Part shown: positions 1 to 6,284 of the stretch, in pieces
Layout of the letters: the number at the start of each line of letters is the position of its first letter
Position numbering within the stretch: the stretch's first letter is position 1
Assembly (NCBI GenBank): GCA_964542255.1
Contig: CAZITV010000100.1
Span: forward strand, 1 to 8,380
Length of the DNA: 8,380 nt
Source of the DNA: CAYMSF01 sp964542255
GTDB lineage: Bacteria; Verrucomicrobiota; Lentisphaeria; Victivallales; Victivallaceae
Direction of reading: 5' to 3'
Translations under genes and position numbers: made by a program
The notes under the pieces: model-generated
Seen by the model: only the letters and a program-made list of their open reading frames with translations
Database searches by the model: none
Told to the model about the DNA's origin: nothing

Positions 1-32
1 AGCAGAATCCCGGCATCTGGGATGGCTTCTGA
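1..32 (+). CDS. Possible C-terminal tail of an upstream gene (partial)
   Basis: The window opens inside what may be the end of a preceding plus-strand gene. The third frame reads QNPGIWDGF and stops with TGA at 30-32. Its codons end mostly in C or G, like the genes downstream. The other two frames also stay open briefly, ending at 35-37 and 43-45, but use less typical codons such as AGA and GGG. Nine residues are too few to identify a family or to be sure of the frame. If real, the gene ends 25 bases before the next start codon, a spacing that would fit co-transcription. Confidence 0.22.
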   Translation, partial: QNPGIWDGF

Positions 33-57
33 ATTGAACTTTTAGGATGCGTTAATA

Positions 58-366
58 ATGATCAAACCCGGAATATGCGGCGCGACGCTGGCAAAAAACA
101 GTGTCAGTGAAGTAATCGCAATTGCCAAAGAGGCTGGACTCGAAGGCATTGAATGGTGGGGCAATGGCCATGTCCCGCACGGAGATACTGTTGTGGCTGC
201 GAAAGTAAAAGCGCTTTCCCAATCAGCCGGCCTGGAAGTCACCTCTTATGGTTCCTACAACCGTGCCGGAGTCAGCGGTGCTGAAGGTTTGAGTTTTTCC
301 TCCGTGCTCGATACGGCGATCGCGCTCGGTGCCCTGACCATCCGCACCTCTACTCAGTTCATCTAA
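58..366 (+). pseudogene. Truncated sugar phosphate isomerase/epimerase (xylose isomerase-like TIM barrel), N-terminal part only
   Basis: The ORF gives 102 residues. AGGA at 44-47 lies ten bases before the ATG. Residues 1-96 look like the start of the xylose-isomerase-like TIM-barrel family (AP_endonuc_2): a first beta strand at KPGICGATL, a helix ending AKEAGLEGIEWW with a family-typical Glu at 32, then GHVPHGD with His 38 and His 41, a second helix/strand unit ending AGLEVTSYGSY, and the next helix/strand ending ALGALTIR. Family members are usually about 250-300 residues and continue into a conserved metal- and sugar-binding half. Here the reading frame leaves the family pattern after TIR (about base 345), adds six residues (TSTQFI) and stops. 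I saw no continuation of the barrel in the other two frames downstream. The missing part holds most of the metal ligands, so an active enzyme is unlikely. The break looks like a deletion or rearrangement scar rather than a point frameshift. Confidence 0.75.
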
Positions 367-393
367 GCTGAAGAATAACTGCCTGATTTTTTT
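354..393 (+). terminator. Weak terminator-like hairpin with T-run
   Basis: TCAG at 354-357 can pair with CTGA at 383-386, followed at once by seven Ts (387-393). Inside it, TTCA (358-361) can pair with TGAA (369-372); alternatively CAGTT (355-359) can pair with AACTG (377-381). The stems are short and interrupted, so this is only a weak candidate. It overlaps the last codons of the truncated isomerase and could end transcription arriving from the left. Confidence 0.22.
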
Positions 394-411
394 GTCGACG
401 GAGACAGAATC

Positions 412-471
412 ATGGCGACTATCTTAAACCGCCATTCACTATTTCCAACCAGAGCTAACCCGGCTATTTAA
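412..471 (+). pseudogene. Orphan gene start: 19-codon remnant ORF
   Basis: GGAG at 400-403 is followed eight bases later by ATG, opening a 19-residue frame (MATILNRHSLFPTRANPAI) that stops with TAA at 469-471, just where the sequence turns AT-rich. The ribosome site and spacing are as good as those of the real genes. The peptide has ordinary composition and no obvious small-protein feature such as a membrane helix. It looks like the 5' end of a former gene whose remainder is lost. A real short leader peptide is the alternative. I do not recognise the family. The opening residues resemble those of the glycosidase at 3514 (MATGILN), which may be chance. Confidence 0.3.
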
Positions 472-486
472 TAATTTACGCGTTAA

Positions 487-514
487 ATACAACAGTTTTA
501 ACTAAAGATACAAC
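487..514. promoter_or_regulatory. Direct repeat ATACAAC spaced by 21 bp, possible AraC-type operator
   Basis: The heptamer ATACAAC occurs at 487-493 and again at 508-514, exactly 21 bp apart. Over 11 bases (483-493 and 504-514) eight positions agree. A third partial copy, TACAA, follows at 515-519. AraC-family proteins commonly bind direct repeats about two helical turns apart, and an AraC-type regulator gene lies at the right edge of the window. The repeat sits upstream of the candidate promoter. In AT-rich DNA a seven-base repeat can arise by chance, so this is only suggestive. Confidence 0.25.
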
Positions 515-566
515 TACAAGGGTTTGATTTTAAAGAATGACAGCCATATACTTAATACTAATGAGT

Positions 567-595
567 TTGATACTGTAAATTATTATTATTATTTT
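567..595 (+). promoter_or_regulatory. Candidate sigma70-type promoter for the operon
   Basis: TTGATA (567-572) and TATTTT (590-595) are separated by 17 bp and match the vegetative -35 and -10 consensus at four or five of six positions each. A start near 602 would leave an untranslated leader of about 85 bases before the ATG at 687. Alternatives exist nearby, for example TTGAAA at 594-599 with TATTAA at 615-620, but that spacer is only 15 bp. The region is AT-rich, so chance matches are likely. The need for a promoter here is supported by the gap upstream and the tight gene packing downstream. Confidence 0.33.
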
Positions 596-686
596 GAAAC
601 TTAAATAGTTACATTATTAAGCTTGAACGGTATTGATTCCTCGAAAATTACGCTAAAAAAGCATCATAAAACAGGGAATTCAAATT

Positions 687-1532
687 ATGCGCATTGACGC
701 TCACGCTCACGGGCTCCACGCAGAACTCAATGAGAATAATAAACGCGTTCCTCCAGTCATGTCGGCATGGCGGAATACCGATATCACACCGGCTGAACAT
801 ATCAAGCAACACAATGAACGCGGTATTGAAAAAGTATTACTACTCGATCCGCCTGAAATAGTGTTTGAATTGAAACAGACATTCGGCGATTTCGTACTCC
901 CTTGTCCGCAGATTAAAATAGATGAGAGTTCCCCTGAAGAAGTTGCCTCAATTCTGGAGCGCGGCGCCTGCGGGATCAAATTCATTGCTCCGATGCGGCC
1001 TTATGGCGATGACAGTTATCTGCCGATATATGAAGTTATTCGTGACTGCGGGGGATTGGCGGTATTTCATACCGGTTTTCTCGTACATGAATGTTTTGAT
1101 CCGGGTGGTATACTGCCGCGTCCATCGTGGATTAACATGAATTATATGCGTCCCTCAGAAATGGACCGTATCAATCGTGCATTCCCTGACCTTAAAATTC
1201 TTATCGCACATTTCGGTAATCCCTGGTGGGAAGAAGCCTGGTCGATGATTAAAAGTTGTAAAAGCATCTATGCGGATATGTCCGGCGGAACCGCTTACAA
1301 AAAATCGATGAACATGTGGAAAGAAATGTTCGCGCCAAACGGAATATTGGACACGAAGACTGTATCCAAATTATGTTACGGCGCCGATGACTCAATGTTC
1401 ACCCCCGGCTATTTCGGCTACCAGAACTTCATAAAATTCTATGATGATCTATACGAAGCGCTTAAGTTGCCGGAAGAGATACGCCGTAAAATTGATCGGG
1501 AAAATGTATTGATGTTGACCGGAAGGAAATAA
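687..1532 (+). CDS. Amidohydrolase family 2 (PF04909-type) metal-dependent hydrolase
   Basis: This 281-residue protein has the length and fold pattern of the amidohydrolase-2 group, which includes ACMSD-type decarboxylases and lactonases such as those acting on sugar-acid lactones and 2-pyrone-4,6-dicarboxylate. The N-terminus carries the metal-binding HxH (His 6 and His 8 in DAHAH). Further family landmarks are GIKFIAP with Lys 98, FHTG with His 128, IAHFGNPWW with His 175, and YGADD with Asp 234. By analogy with ACMSD, His 6, His 8, His 128 and Asp 234 would hold the metal, and His 175 would act in catalysis. No signal peptide is present, so it should be cytoplasmic. AGGGA at 673-677 lies nine bases before the ATG. 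It is the first gene of the probable operon, five bases ahead of the next gene, which suggests translational coupling. In a sugar cluster a lactonase or related hydrolase is a reasonable guess, but the substrate is unknown. Confidence 0.85.
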   Translation: MRIDAHAHGLHAELNENNKRVPPVMSAWRNTDITPAEHIKQHNERGIEKVLLLDPPEIVFELKQTFGDFVLPCPQIKIDESSPEEVASILERGACGIKFIAPMRPYGDDSYLPIYEVIRDCGGLAVFHTGFLVHECFDPGGILPRPSWINMNYMRPSEMDRINRAFPDLKILIAHFGNPWWEEAWSMIKSCKSIYADMSGGTAYKKSMNMWKEMFAPNGILDTKTVSKLCYGADDSMFTPGYFGYQNFIKFYDDLYEALKLPEEIRRKIDRENVLMLTGRK

Positions 1533-1537
1533 ACCTG

Positions 1538-3484
1538 ATGCAAAAGAAAAAGGCGATATGGTGGTTTTTTCCGGCTTTGTTAGAGCCTTGTGACGGACCG
1601 TGGGGCCGGTTGAGCGACTTCGGCCATGATCCGGTACTTACCTGGAAGGCCATCATTGACTGGGCAGCACAACTGAATGTTGACCGGTTGATTACCGGAA
1701 TCGAGCCATATTCCAGCGACCGGGTGTACAATCAGTGGGGGTTCCACTATGTTTGTCACTTCCCGGACGATCCGTCCGCCCGCTGTTTTGATGACGAAAC
1801 AATTCGACGGAATATTGCAACCGTACGGGCTATTTGCACTTACGGACGCGAAAAAAATGTCCGGATGATGTTTCACCACTACAATCTCATGGCGCCGGAA
1901 CGATGGGTGCAGGCGCATCCTCAACTTCAGGCAAAATATGATGCCATTCATGACCCGGTGTGGGGACACAGGTTCCGCAATGACCGGATGGGAAACCTGG
2001 TGTCGAATGTCTGCTGGAGTGATCCGGTTTACAAGACTTTTCTGCAACGCTGCTGGCAGGAAGTTTTTTCCAATATTCCCGAACTGTCCGGCGCTATGAT
2101 TACTGCCGGGGAATTCAACTATTGCGGGTGTGAGCAATGCACTGGCGGTATTGCTGCTCATATCTTCCAGAGTCAGGAGAGTACTGAAGAGGCCGCCGCC
2201 GCTGCGAAAAAACTGCGGGACGAGAAACGCGGCGATATGTGCGTCGATCTTATAAATACTTTCACCGGCACCATGAAAAAACTGGGCAAAGAACCCATCG
2301 TACGCACCTGGGTCATGAGCGGGTGGGTAAAGCGTCTGCCGATGGGAATTGACTATGTAACCAAATACTCGCTCTTTGATGCCTGCTGGGGCGGTCCAGA
2401 CCCGGTCATCCATGAATGGCTGAATGCCGGGCATAAAATGTGGGAAAGCGTTGCCATTGAAGCAGAGAACTGCGGTCCGGTGTTGTGGCACGATGAAGAA
2501 TGGTGCAAAATTACCGGAGAGCGCAACAATGCACTTGGAATTCAGGGGTGTATAATTCATATCAACACTCAGTGGGGGCATACCGGTCACATCGGTTCGT
2601 TTACCGCCTCACGCAATATCACCCGCCTGCTGGAAACATTATCGCCGGCAGTATCCGCCGGATCCTCTTTACATGAATTTTGTCAATTTTTCGGGATTGA
2701 CGCCGGAACGCAAATTCATCATGCCGTCCGGCTTATCGCAACCTTTCCACTGCACATGACCAGTATTGTACATCTGAAGCGCGAAGGTTATTCCTACGGC
2801 ATGCCGCCGTGGTTTGACGGAAACTGGCGCTGGCCTGGAGTGCTGGGTGGTCCGCGTTATGAGCCGGAACCATGGGCAAATCCGGATGGATTGACGACTA
2901 TTTATGAACTTATTCAAGCGGTGACAGCCAATCCCGGTTCTTATTGTGAATTTATTGACACTCCGAAAGGAAGCGCAATCAGCCGTTGTGATGAGATTGC
3001 CGGCTGGTGCCGGGAGGCATGTGCAATTCTCAACGACTGTCCGGCTCCGCATTCAGCCTGTGCCAGAAGTGAACTTCGCGCCTTGCTCGCCGGTGCACGC
3101 ATCGCAGAACAGGCAGCGCGTGAACATGCGGCGGTTCTGCGCGCCCGTGTCGCCTGGGAAGTAGTCAAAAATCCGGCGGTTTCAGCGTCAGAATCCGATG
3201 CCGCACGGGTCGTGGCGGTAAAATGGTATGAAAAGGCGGTTGAAGCGCTGAGATGTCAAATTTCCAGCGGACTGGAATTGTCCCGGATCTATCCTGATGT
3301 AATCAACCATGTGTCAGAATCCCACGAAACGTTCAACCGGCTTACCATGGCGACCAGATTGCGCATCCGCCGGGATGAACTTCACCGGATTCAGACCGTT
3401 GCGGGACCGGACTGGATGGAGAAAATGATGGTCAATTTTTGGGAACATTTGCCGCATACTATCGGCAGTGGCGGGCTGCACTGA
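1538..3484 (+). CDS. Cytoplasmic glycosidase-like protein of unrecognised family, cysteine-rich
   Basis: This 648-residue protein starts at an ATG ten bases after AAGGA (1523-1527), a site inside the last codons of the preceding gene. I cannot assign it to a named family. Residues 1-370 read like a TIM-barrel hydrolase: ITGIEPYSSDR near 52, MMFHHYNLMAPE at 110-121, ITAGEFNYCGCEQC at 188-201, WVMSGWV near 258, and VLWHDEEW at 315-322. Carboxylates at barrel strand ends (Glu 192, Asp 319, Glu 320, Glu 321) are catalytic candidates. The pattern Glu followed by CxCxxC recalls glycosidase-like barrels near GH20 and DUF4838, but this is resemblance only. Residues 375-460 contain an aromatic-rich stretch (MPPWFDGNWRWPG). 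Residues 480-630 look helical. I count 22 cysteines, high for a cytoplasmic protein; there is no signal peptide. The setting between an amidohydrolase and a GH63-like enzyme supports a role in intracellular breakdown of a glycoside or uronide. A non-catalytic role is possible. Confidence 0.6.
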   Translation: MQKKKAIWWFFPALLEPCDGPWGRLSDFGHDPVLTWKAIIDWAAQLNVDRLITGIEPYSSDRVYNQWGFHYVCHFPDDPSARCFDDETIRRNIATVRAICTYGREKNVRMMFHHYNLMAPERWVQAHPQLQAKYDAIHDPVWGHRFRNDRMGNLVSNVCWSDPVYKTFLQRCWQEVFSNIPELSGAMITAGEFNYCGCEQCTGGIAAHIFQSQESTEEAAAAAKKLRDEKRGDMCVDLINTFTGTMKKLGKEPIVRTWVMSGWVKRLPMGIDYVTKYSLFDACWGGPDPVIHEWLNAGHKMWESVAIEAENCGPVLWHDEEWCKITGERNNALGIQGCIIHINTQWGHTGHIGSFTASRNITRLLETLSPAVSAGSSLHEFCQFFGIDAGTQIHHAVRLIATFPLHMTSIVHLKREGYSYGMPPWFDGNWRWPGVLGGPRYEPEPWANPDGLTTIYELIQAVTANPGSYCEFIDTPKGSAISRCDEIAGWCREACAILNDCPAPHSACARSELRALLAGARIAEQAAREHAAVLRARVAWEVVKNPAVSASESDAARVVAVKWYEKAVEALRCQISSGLELSRIYPDVINHVSESHETFNRLTMATRLRIRRDELHRIQTVAGPDWMEKMMVNFWEHLPHTIGSGGLH

Positions 3485-3513
3485 AAAGTTATATTTAAAC
3501 GGCAGGAACATTC

Positions 3514-6249
3514 ATGGCTACTGGAATTTTAAATCTCAAAACAAATTGGGGACCTTTTTCTCCAATCTACCTGGGGATATCGCGTATTCTCAATCCGGAG
3601 CATGGAACAATGGCCGATATAGCGCTGTTTGTCGGGCGGCGCAACCCTGCGGCACTGATCATGCCCGACACAAATTTTGACTATGTGCAAAGCATGGCGG
3701 ACGGGAAGCGCCAGACAACGGTCTGCGCGATGCCGGAAAATGTGTCTCCGGATTATTCATCGTATTCGCTGCGATATTTTCTCGATGGTAATGGTGATAC
3801 GGCATTGGCCTGTTTTACGGTTGAATCAGACAAAAAGGTGCGTTGCGAGGTTACCTTTGATAACACCTCTGATGAGCAGCGGGAGTATCACTACGGTCTT
3901 GGTCTGCTCATAACCGATCCGCGAAAAAAGGTCAGGTTGCAAAAACAACTGCATCCGTGGTGGATTCCCGCACGAAACTATACCGCCATTGAAGCTTATC
4001 AGAAGACATTCGGGCTGGGTTGCCGGCAATGCCTGACAAGAGTGTTCTCCTGGGGGGTGGAAAGCGAAGTTTTGGCACAGGCATTCGGCGGTTGGAATGG
4101 TGACCGGGTCACCTACGGTACGACATTGCCGAGGCCGGTACAGAATGGATATATCTATTTTCGCTACATCAAATATGGAGTTCTCAACCACCATTGGCAA
4201 CTTTTGATTAACGGACAGTCAACAACTTTCAGTTTTCCGCAAACATGGGCAATCCCTGGCGGCGGCTGGGGGAAAAATCGTGATGAGTACAACGAATGGC
4301 GTTTACTTAGAATTCCCATCGGACCGGTGACAGGATCGGATATCACGCTAGAACTCAGTCCTGTTGATGCGCCCGGTAACGATATGGCACGAATCTGGCT
4401 TGATGGGATGCTCCTGAGTGATGGACTGATTATTGGTGACGATGGCGCAGATAATCTGCTGCCCGCAACACTGATTGATGAACCGCTGCATGAGAATGGC
4501 AGGGTTGAACTGGAAGCAACAACTGGCACAACTTCAACATTCAAAATCGTCATCCAGGGCGGGCCGGCCTGCCGTGCCACAGTAATCATGGAGAACGAAA
4601 CACGAACGCACGCACAAAACGGGGATGGTTCATTTCTGAGCAGTCTGCGTCAACGGTTCAGTTTGCCGGATGCCCGCATAGAACGCGATGCGAAGGTATT
4701 TCCGTGGGGTTCGGTGGACATCACTCCGGTTATTGTTCCTGCAAGGTCACAGCAAACTCTATGCTTCAAGGTAGTATTTGAAGATAAGATATCAAGTCAC
4801 GCAATTGATTGTAACAAGAAATCCTATTCCATTCTACCGCCATGCGGACCGTATTCGGGTATGATTGCACATATTAGAGATATACTGCTGTATAACGTCA
4901 ATTATCCGTTGAATCTGTCCGGAACCCTGTCGCCTTTCTATGTGCCGGCAAAATACTTTCCGATTCCATATTCCTGGGATGGCGGATTTATTGCCGTGGG
5001 AATGAGCACTTTTGTACCTGAACTTGCGGTGCAGCAGGCCTCTTATTTTATGGCAGATGAAGAGTATGACTTTCCATGTTTGTTGTGCGGTTCCCCGGTT
5101 CCTACGCCGCTCTACGCACTTTGGGACGTATATCAGGCAACTCAGGACTTGTCAATTCTTTCCCGCGCCTATGCCGGAGCGAAACGGATGTATGACTTCT
5201 ATCTGGGACGCACGCCGGGAAGTGTAGTTAACGCTGCCGGCGACGGGATGCTGAGTACCTATCCTTATTGCTACAATCTGGGCATTGATGACCATCCAAT
5301 CCAGCGGATGGCCGAAAAGGAACAGCTAACAAGCAAAGGCCTTTATTCAATCATTCTCATGGCGCAGATGTTACGCATCGCACGGATCTTGCGCAATATT
5401 GCCATACTGTTGAATCATACCGCGGATGCTGAACAGTACCGTCAGGATGCCGACTTGCTCAGCGGTATCATTGACAATCGCATGTGGGACGAAAAGAGCG
5501 GTCTTTACGGCTGGCTGTGCCGGACGGAGAACGGCGTGGAGCCGGTAATCATGGACGGCTGTGCCGGAGACCGTTCGGCATGCGCTTTTCTGCCGCTTTT
5601 TGCTGGGCAGACTGCGCACAAGGACAGGCTGATTCAACAGATGATTGATCCGTCACGTTTCCTTACACCGTTCGGAATATCGTCAGTGGATATGAGTGCG
5701 CCATCCTATAATCCGCATGGTTATTGGAATGGCGGAATCTGGCCGGTGATGCAATGGTACATTTGGCGGGGATTGCTGGAATCAGGAAAACCGTTTCTGG
5801 CAAGACAAGTTGCTGAAACAATTTTGCGGACATGGCAGATCTTTTTCGAAAAAGAGCACTATCTCGGCGAGCATTTCATGATTACACCGGAACAGATGAA
5901 CGGCGCACCAAATTTTGGTGGTTTGAGTGCGGTATTACTTCCAATGCACGCGGCATATTTTACCGCATACCATGTTACCGCATGCTACGATGTCATCGTT
6001 CTGAAAAAGTCTGCTGATTGTGAAAAAGATACCTTGTCACTTCTAATCAGCTCACCGTTTCTGCAAATGGAATTTTATAATCTGTTAGTTAACATGGGTT
6101 GCGGTGATACCCGGTATGAGTGTATAGTTAATGGGAAACGGTACGGCGAGTTTACTGCTGACAGATACGGGCACCTGTCGTTACGGCTGCCGCGCCACGA
6201 ATCTCCGGCCGAACTATTATTAAAACCAGCAATTAACAGCTCGTCATGA
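3514..6249 (+). CDS. GH63-like (alpha/alpha)6-barrel glycoside hydrolase
   Basis: This 911-residue protein begins six bases after AGGA (3504-3507), 29 bases beyond the preceding stop. The N-terminal ~430 residues look like beta-sandwich material. Residues about 445-830 form a helical barrel of the GH63/MGH1-like type: YSWDGGFIAVGM (486-497), YNLGIDDHPIQRM (587-599), GLYGWLCR (663-670), NPHGYWNGGIWPVMQWY (733-749), and GEHFMITPEQMNGAPNFGG (785-803). By analogy with GH63 enzymes such as E. coli YgjK, the Asp in the GIDDHP motif (Asp 592) would be the general acid and Glu 786 the general base of an inverting mechanism; Asp 489 and Trp 738 would line the sugar site. A small beta module follows (about 840-905). 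There is no signal peptide or lipobox, so it should act in the cytoplasm on an imported sugar. The family includes alpha-glucosidases, mannosylglycerate hydrolases and related enzymes, so the exact linkage is open. Trehalase or amylo-1,6-glucosidase-like relatives are alternative labels. Confidence 0.78.
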   Translation: MATGILNLKTNWGPFSPIYLGISRILNPEHGTMADIALFVGRRNPAALIMPDTNFDYVQSMADGKRQTTVCAMPENVSPDYSSYSLRYFLDGNGDTALACFTVESDKKVRCEVTFDNTSDEQREYHYGLGLLITDPRKKVRLQKQLHPWWIPARNYTAIEAYQKTFGLGCRQCLTRVFSWGVESEVLAQAFGGWNGDRVTYGTTLPRPVQNGYIYFRYIKYGVLNHHWQLLINGQSTTFSFPQTWAIPGGGWGKNRDEYNEWRLLRIPIGPVTGSDITLELSPVDAPGNDMARIWLDGMLLSDGLIIGDDGADNLLPATLIDEPLHENGRVELEATTGTTSTFKIVIQGGPACRATVIMENETRTHAQNGDGSFLSSLRQRFSLPDARIERDAKVFPWGSVDITPVIVPARSQQTLCFKVVFEDKISSHAIDCNKKSYSILPPCGPYSGMIAHIRDILLYNVNYPLNLSGTLSPFYVPAKYFPIPYSWDGGFIAVGMSTFVPELAVQQASYFMADEEYDFPCLLCGSPVPTPLYALWDVYQATQDLSILSRAYAGAKRMYDFYLGRTPGSVVNAAGDGMLSTYPYCYNLGIDDHPIQRMAEKEQLTSKGLYSIILMAQMLRIARILRNIAILLNHTADAEQYRQDADLLSGIIDNRMWDEKSGLYGWLCRTENGVEPVIMDGCAGDRSACAFLPLFAGQTAHKDRLIQQMIDPSRFLTPFGISSVDMSAPSYNPHGYWNGGIWPVMQWYIWRGLLESGKPFLARQVAETILRTWQIFFEKEHYLGEHFMITPEQMNGAPNFGGLSAVLLPMHAAYFTAYHVTACYDVIVLKKSADCEKDTLSLLISSPFLQMEFYNLLVNMGCGDTRYECIVNGKRYGEFTADRYGHLSLRLPRHESPAELLLKPAINSSS

Positions 6250-6284
6250 ACTTAACTGATTTAAAATCATAGAAGGAATTTTCA

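Larger units (their letters stand above)
367..686. other. 320-bp gap without a complete gene; AT-rich leader of the operon
   Basis: No complete gene was found here on either strand. The first part (about 367-475) has mixed composition and contains an abandoned translation start at 412. The second part is strongly AT-rich: I count 53 G or C among bases 481-680, about 27%, against roughly half in the genes. It includes a TAT/TTA run at 580-595. The region holds a spaced direct repeat, a candidate promoter, and the ribosome binding site AGGGA at 673-677 for the next gene. I saw no tRNA-like fold, riboswitch signature or insertion-sequence end. Confidence 0.6.

Noticed and set aside
346..470. Frameshift continuation of the truncated isomerase
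   Set aside because: The other two forward frames after base 345 were read. One stops within about ten codons. The other gives a serine- and leucine-rich string without any TIM-barrel motif. A simple frameshift does not explain the truncation.
580..595. Tandem TAT/TTA run as a microsatellite
   Set aside because: Only about five trinucleotide units in AT-rich DNA; short enough to be chance or part of a -10 region.
623..652. TTGAAC at 623-628 as a promoter -35 element
   Set aside because: No acceptable -10 hexamer lies 16-18 bases downstream; sequences at that distance are AATTAC or ATTACG.
1580..2590. Long minus-strand open frame of 336 codons opposite the glycosidase-like gene
   Set aside because: The plus-strand gene has a good ribosome site, tight operon spacing and plausible domain motifs. 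The antisense frame gives no recognisable motifs and mirrors the codon pattern of the plus gene.
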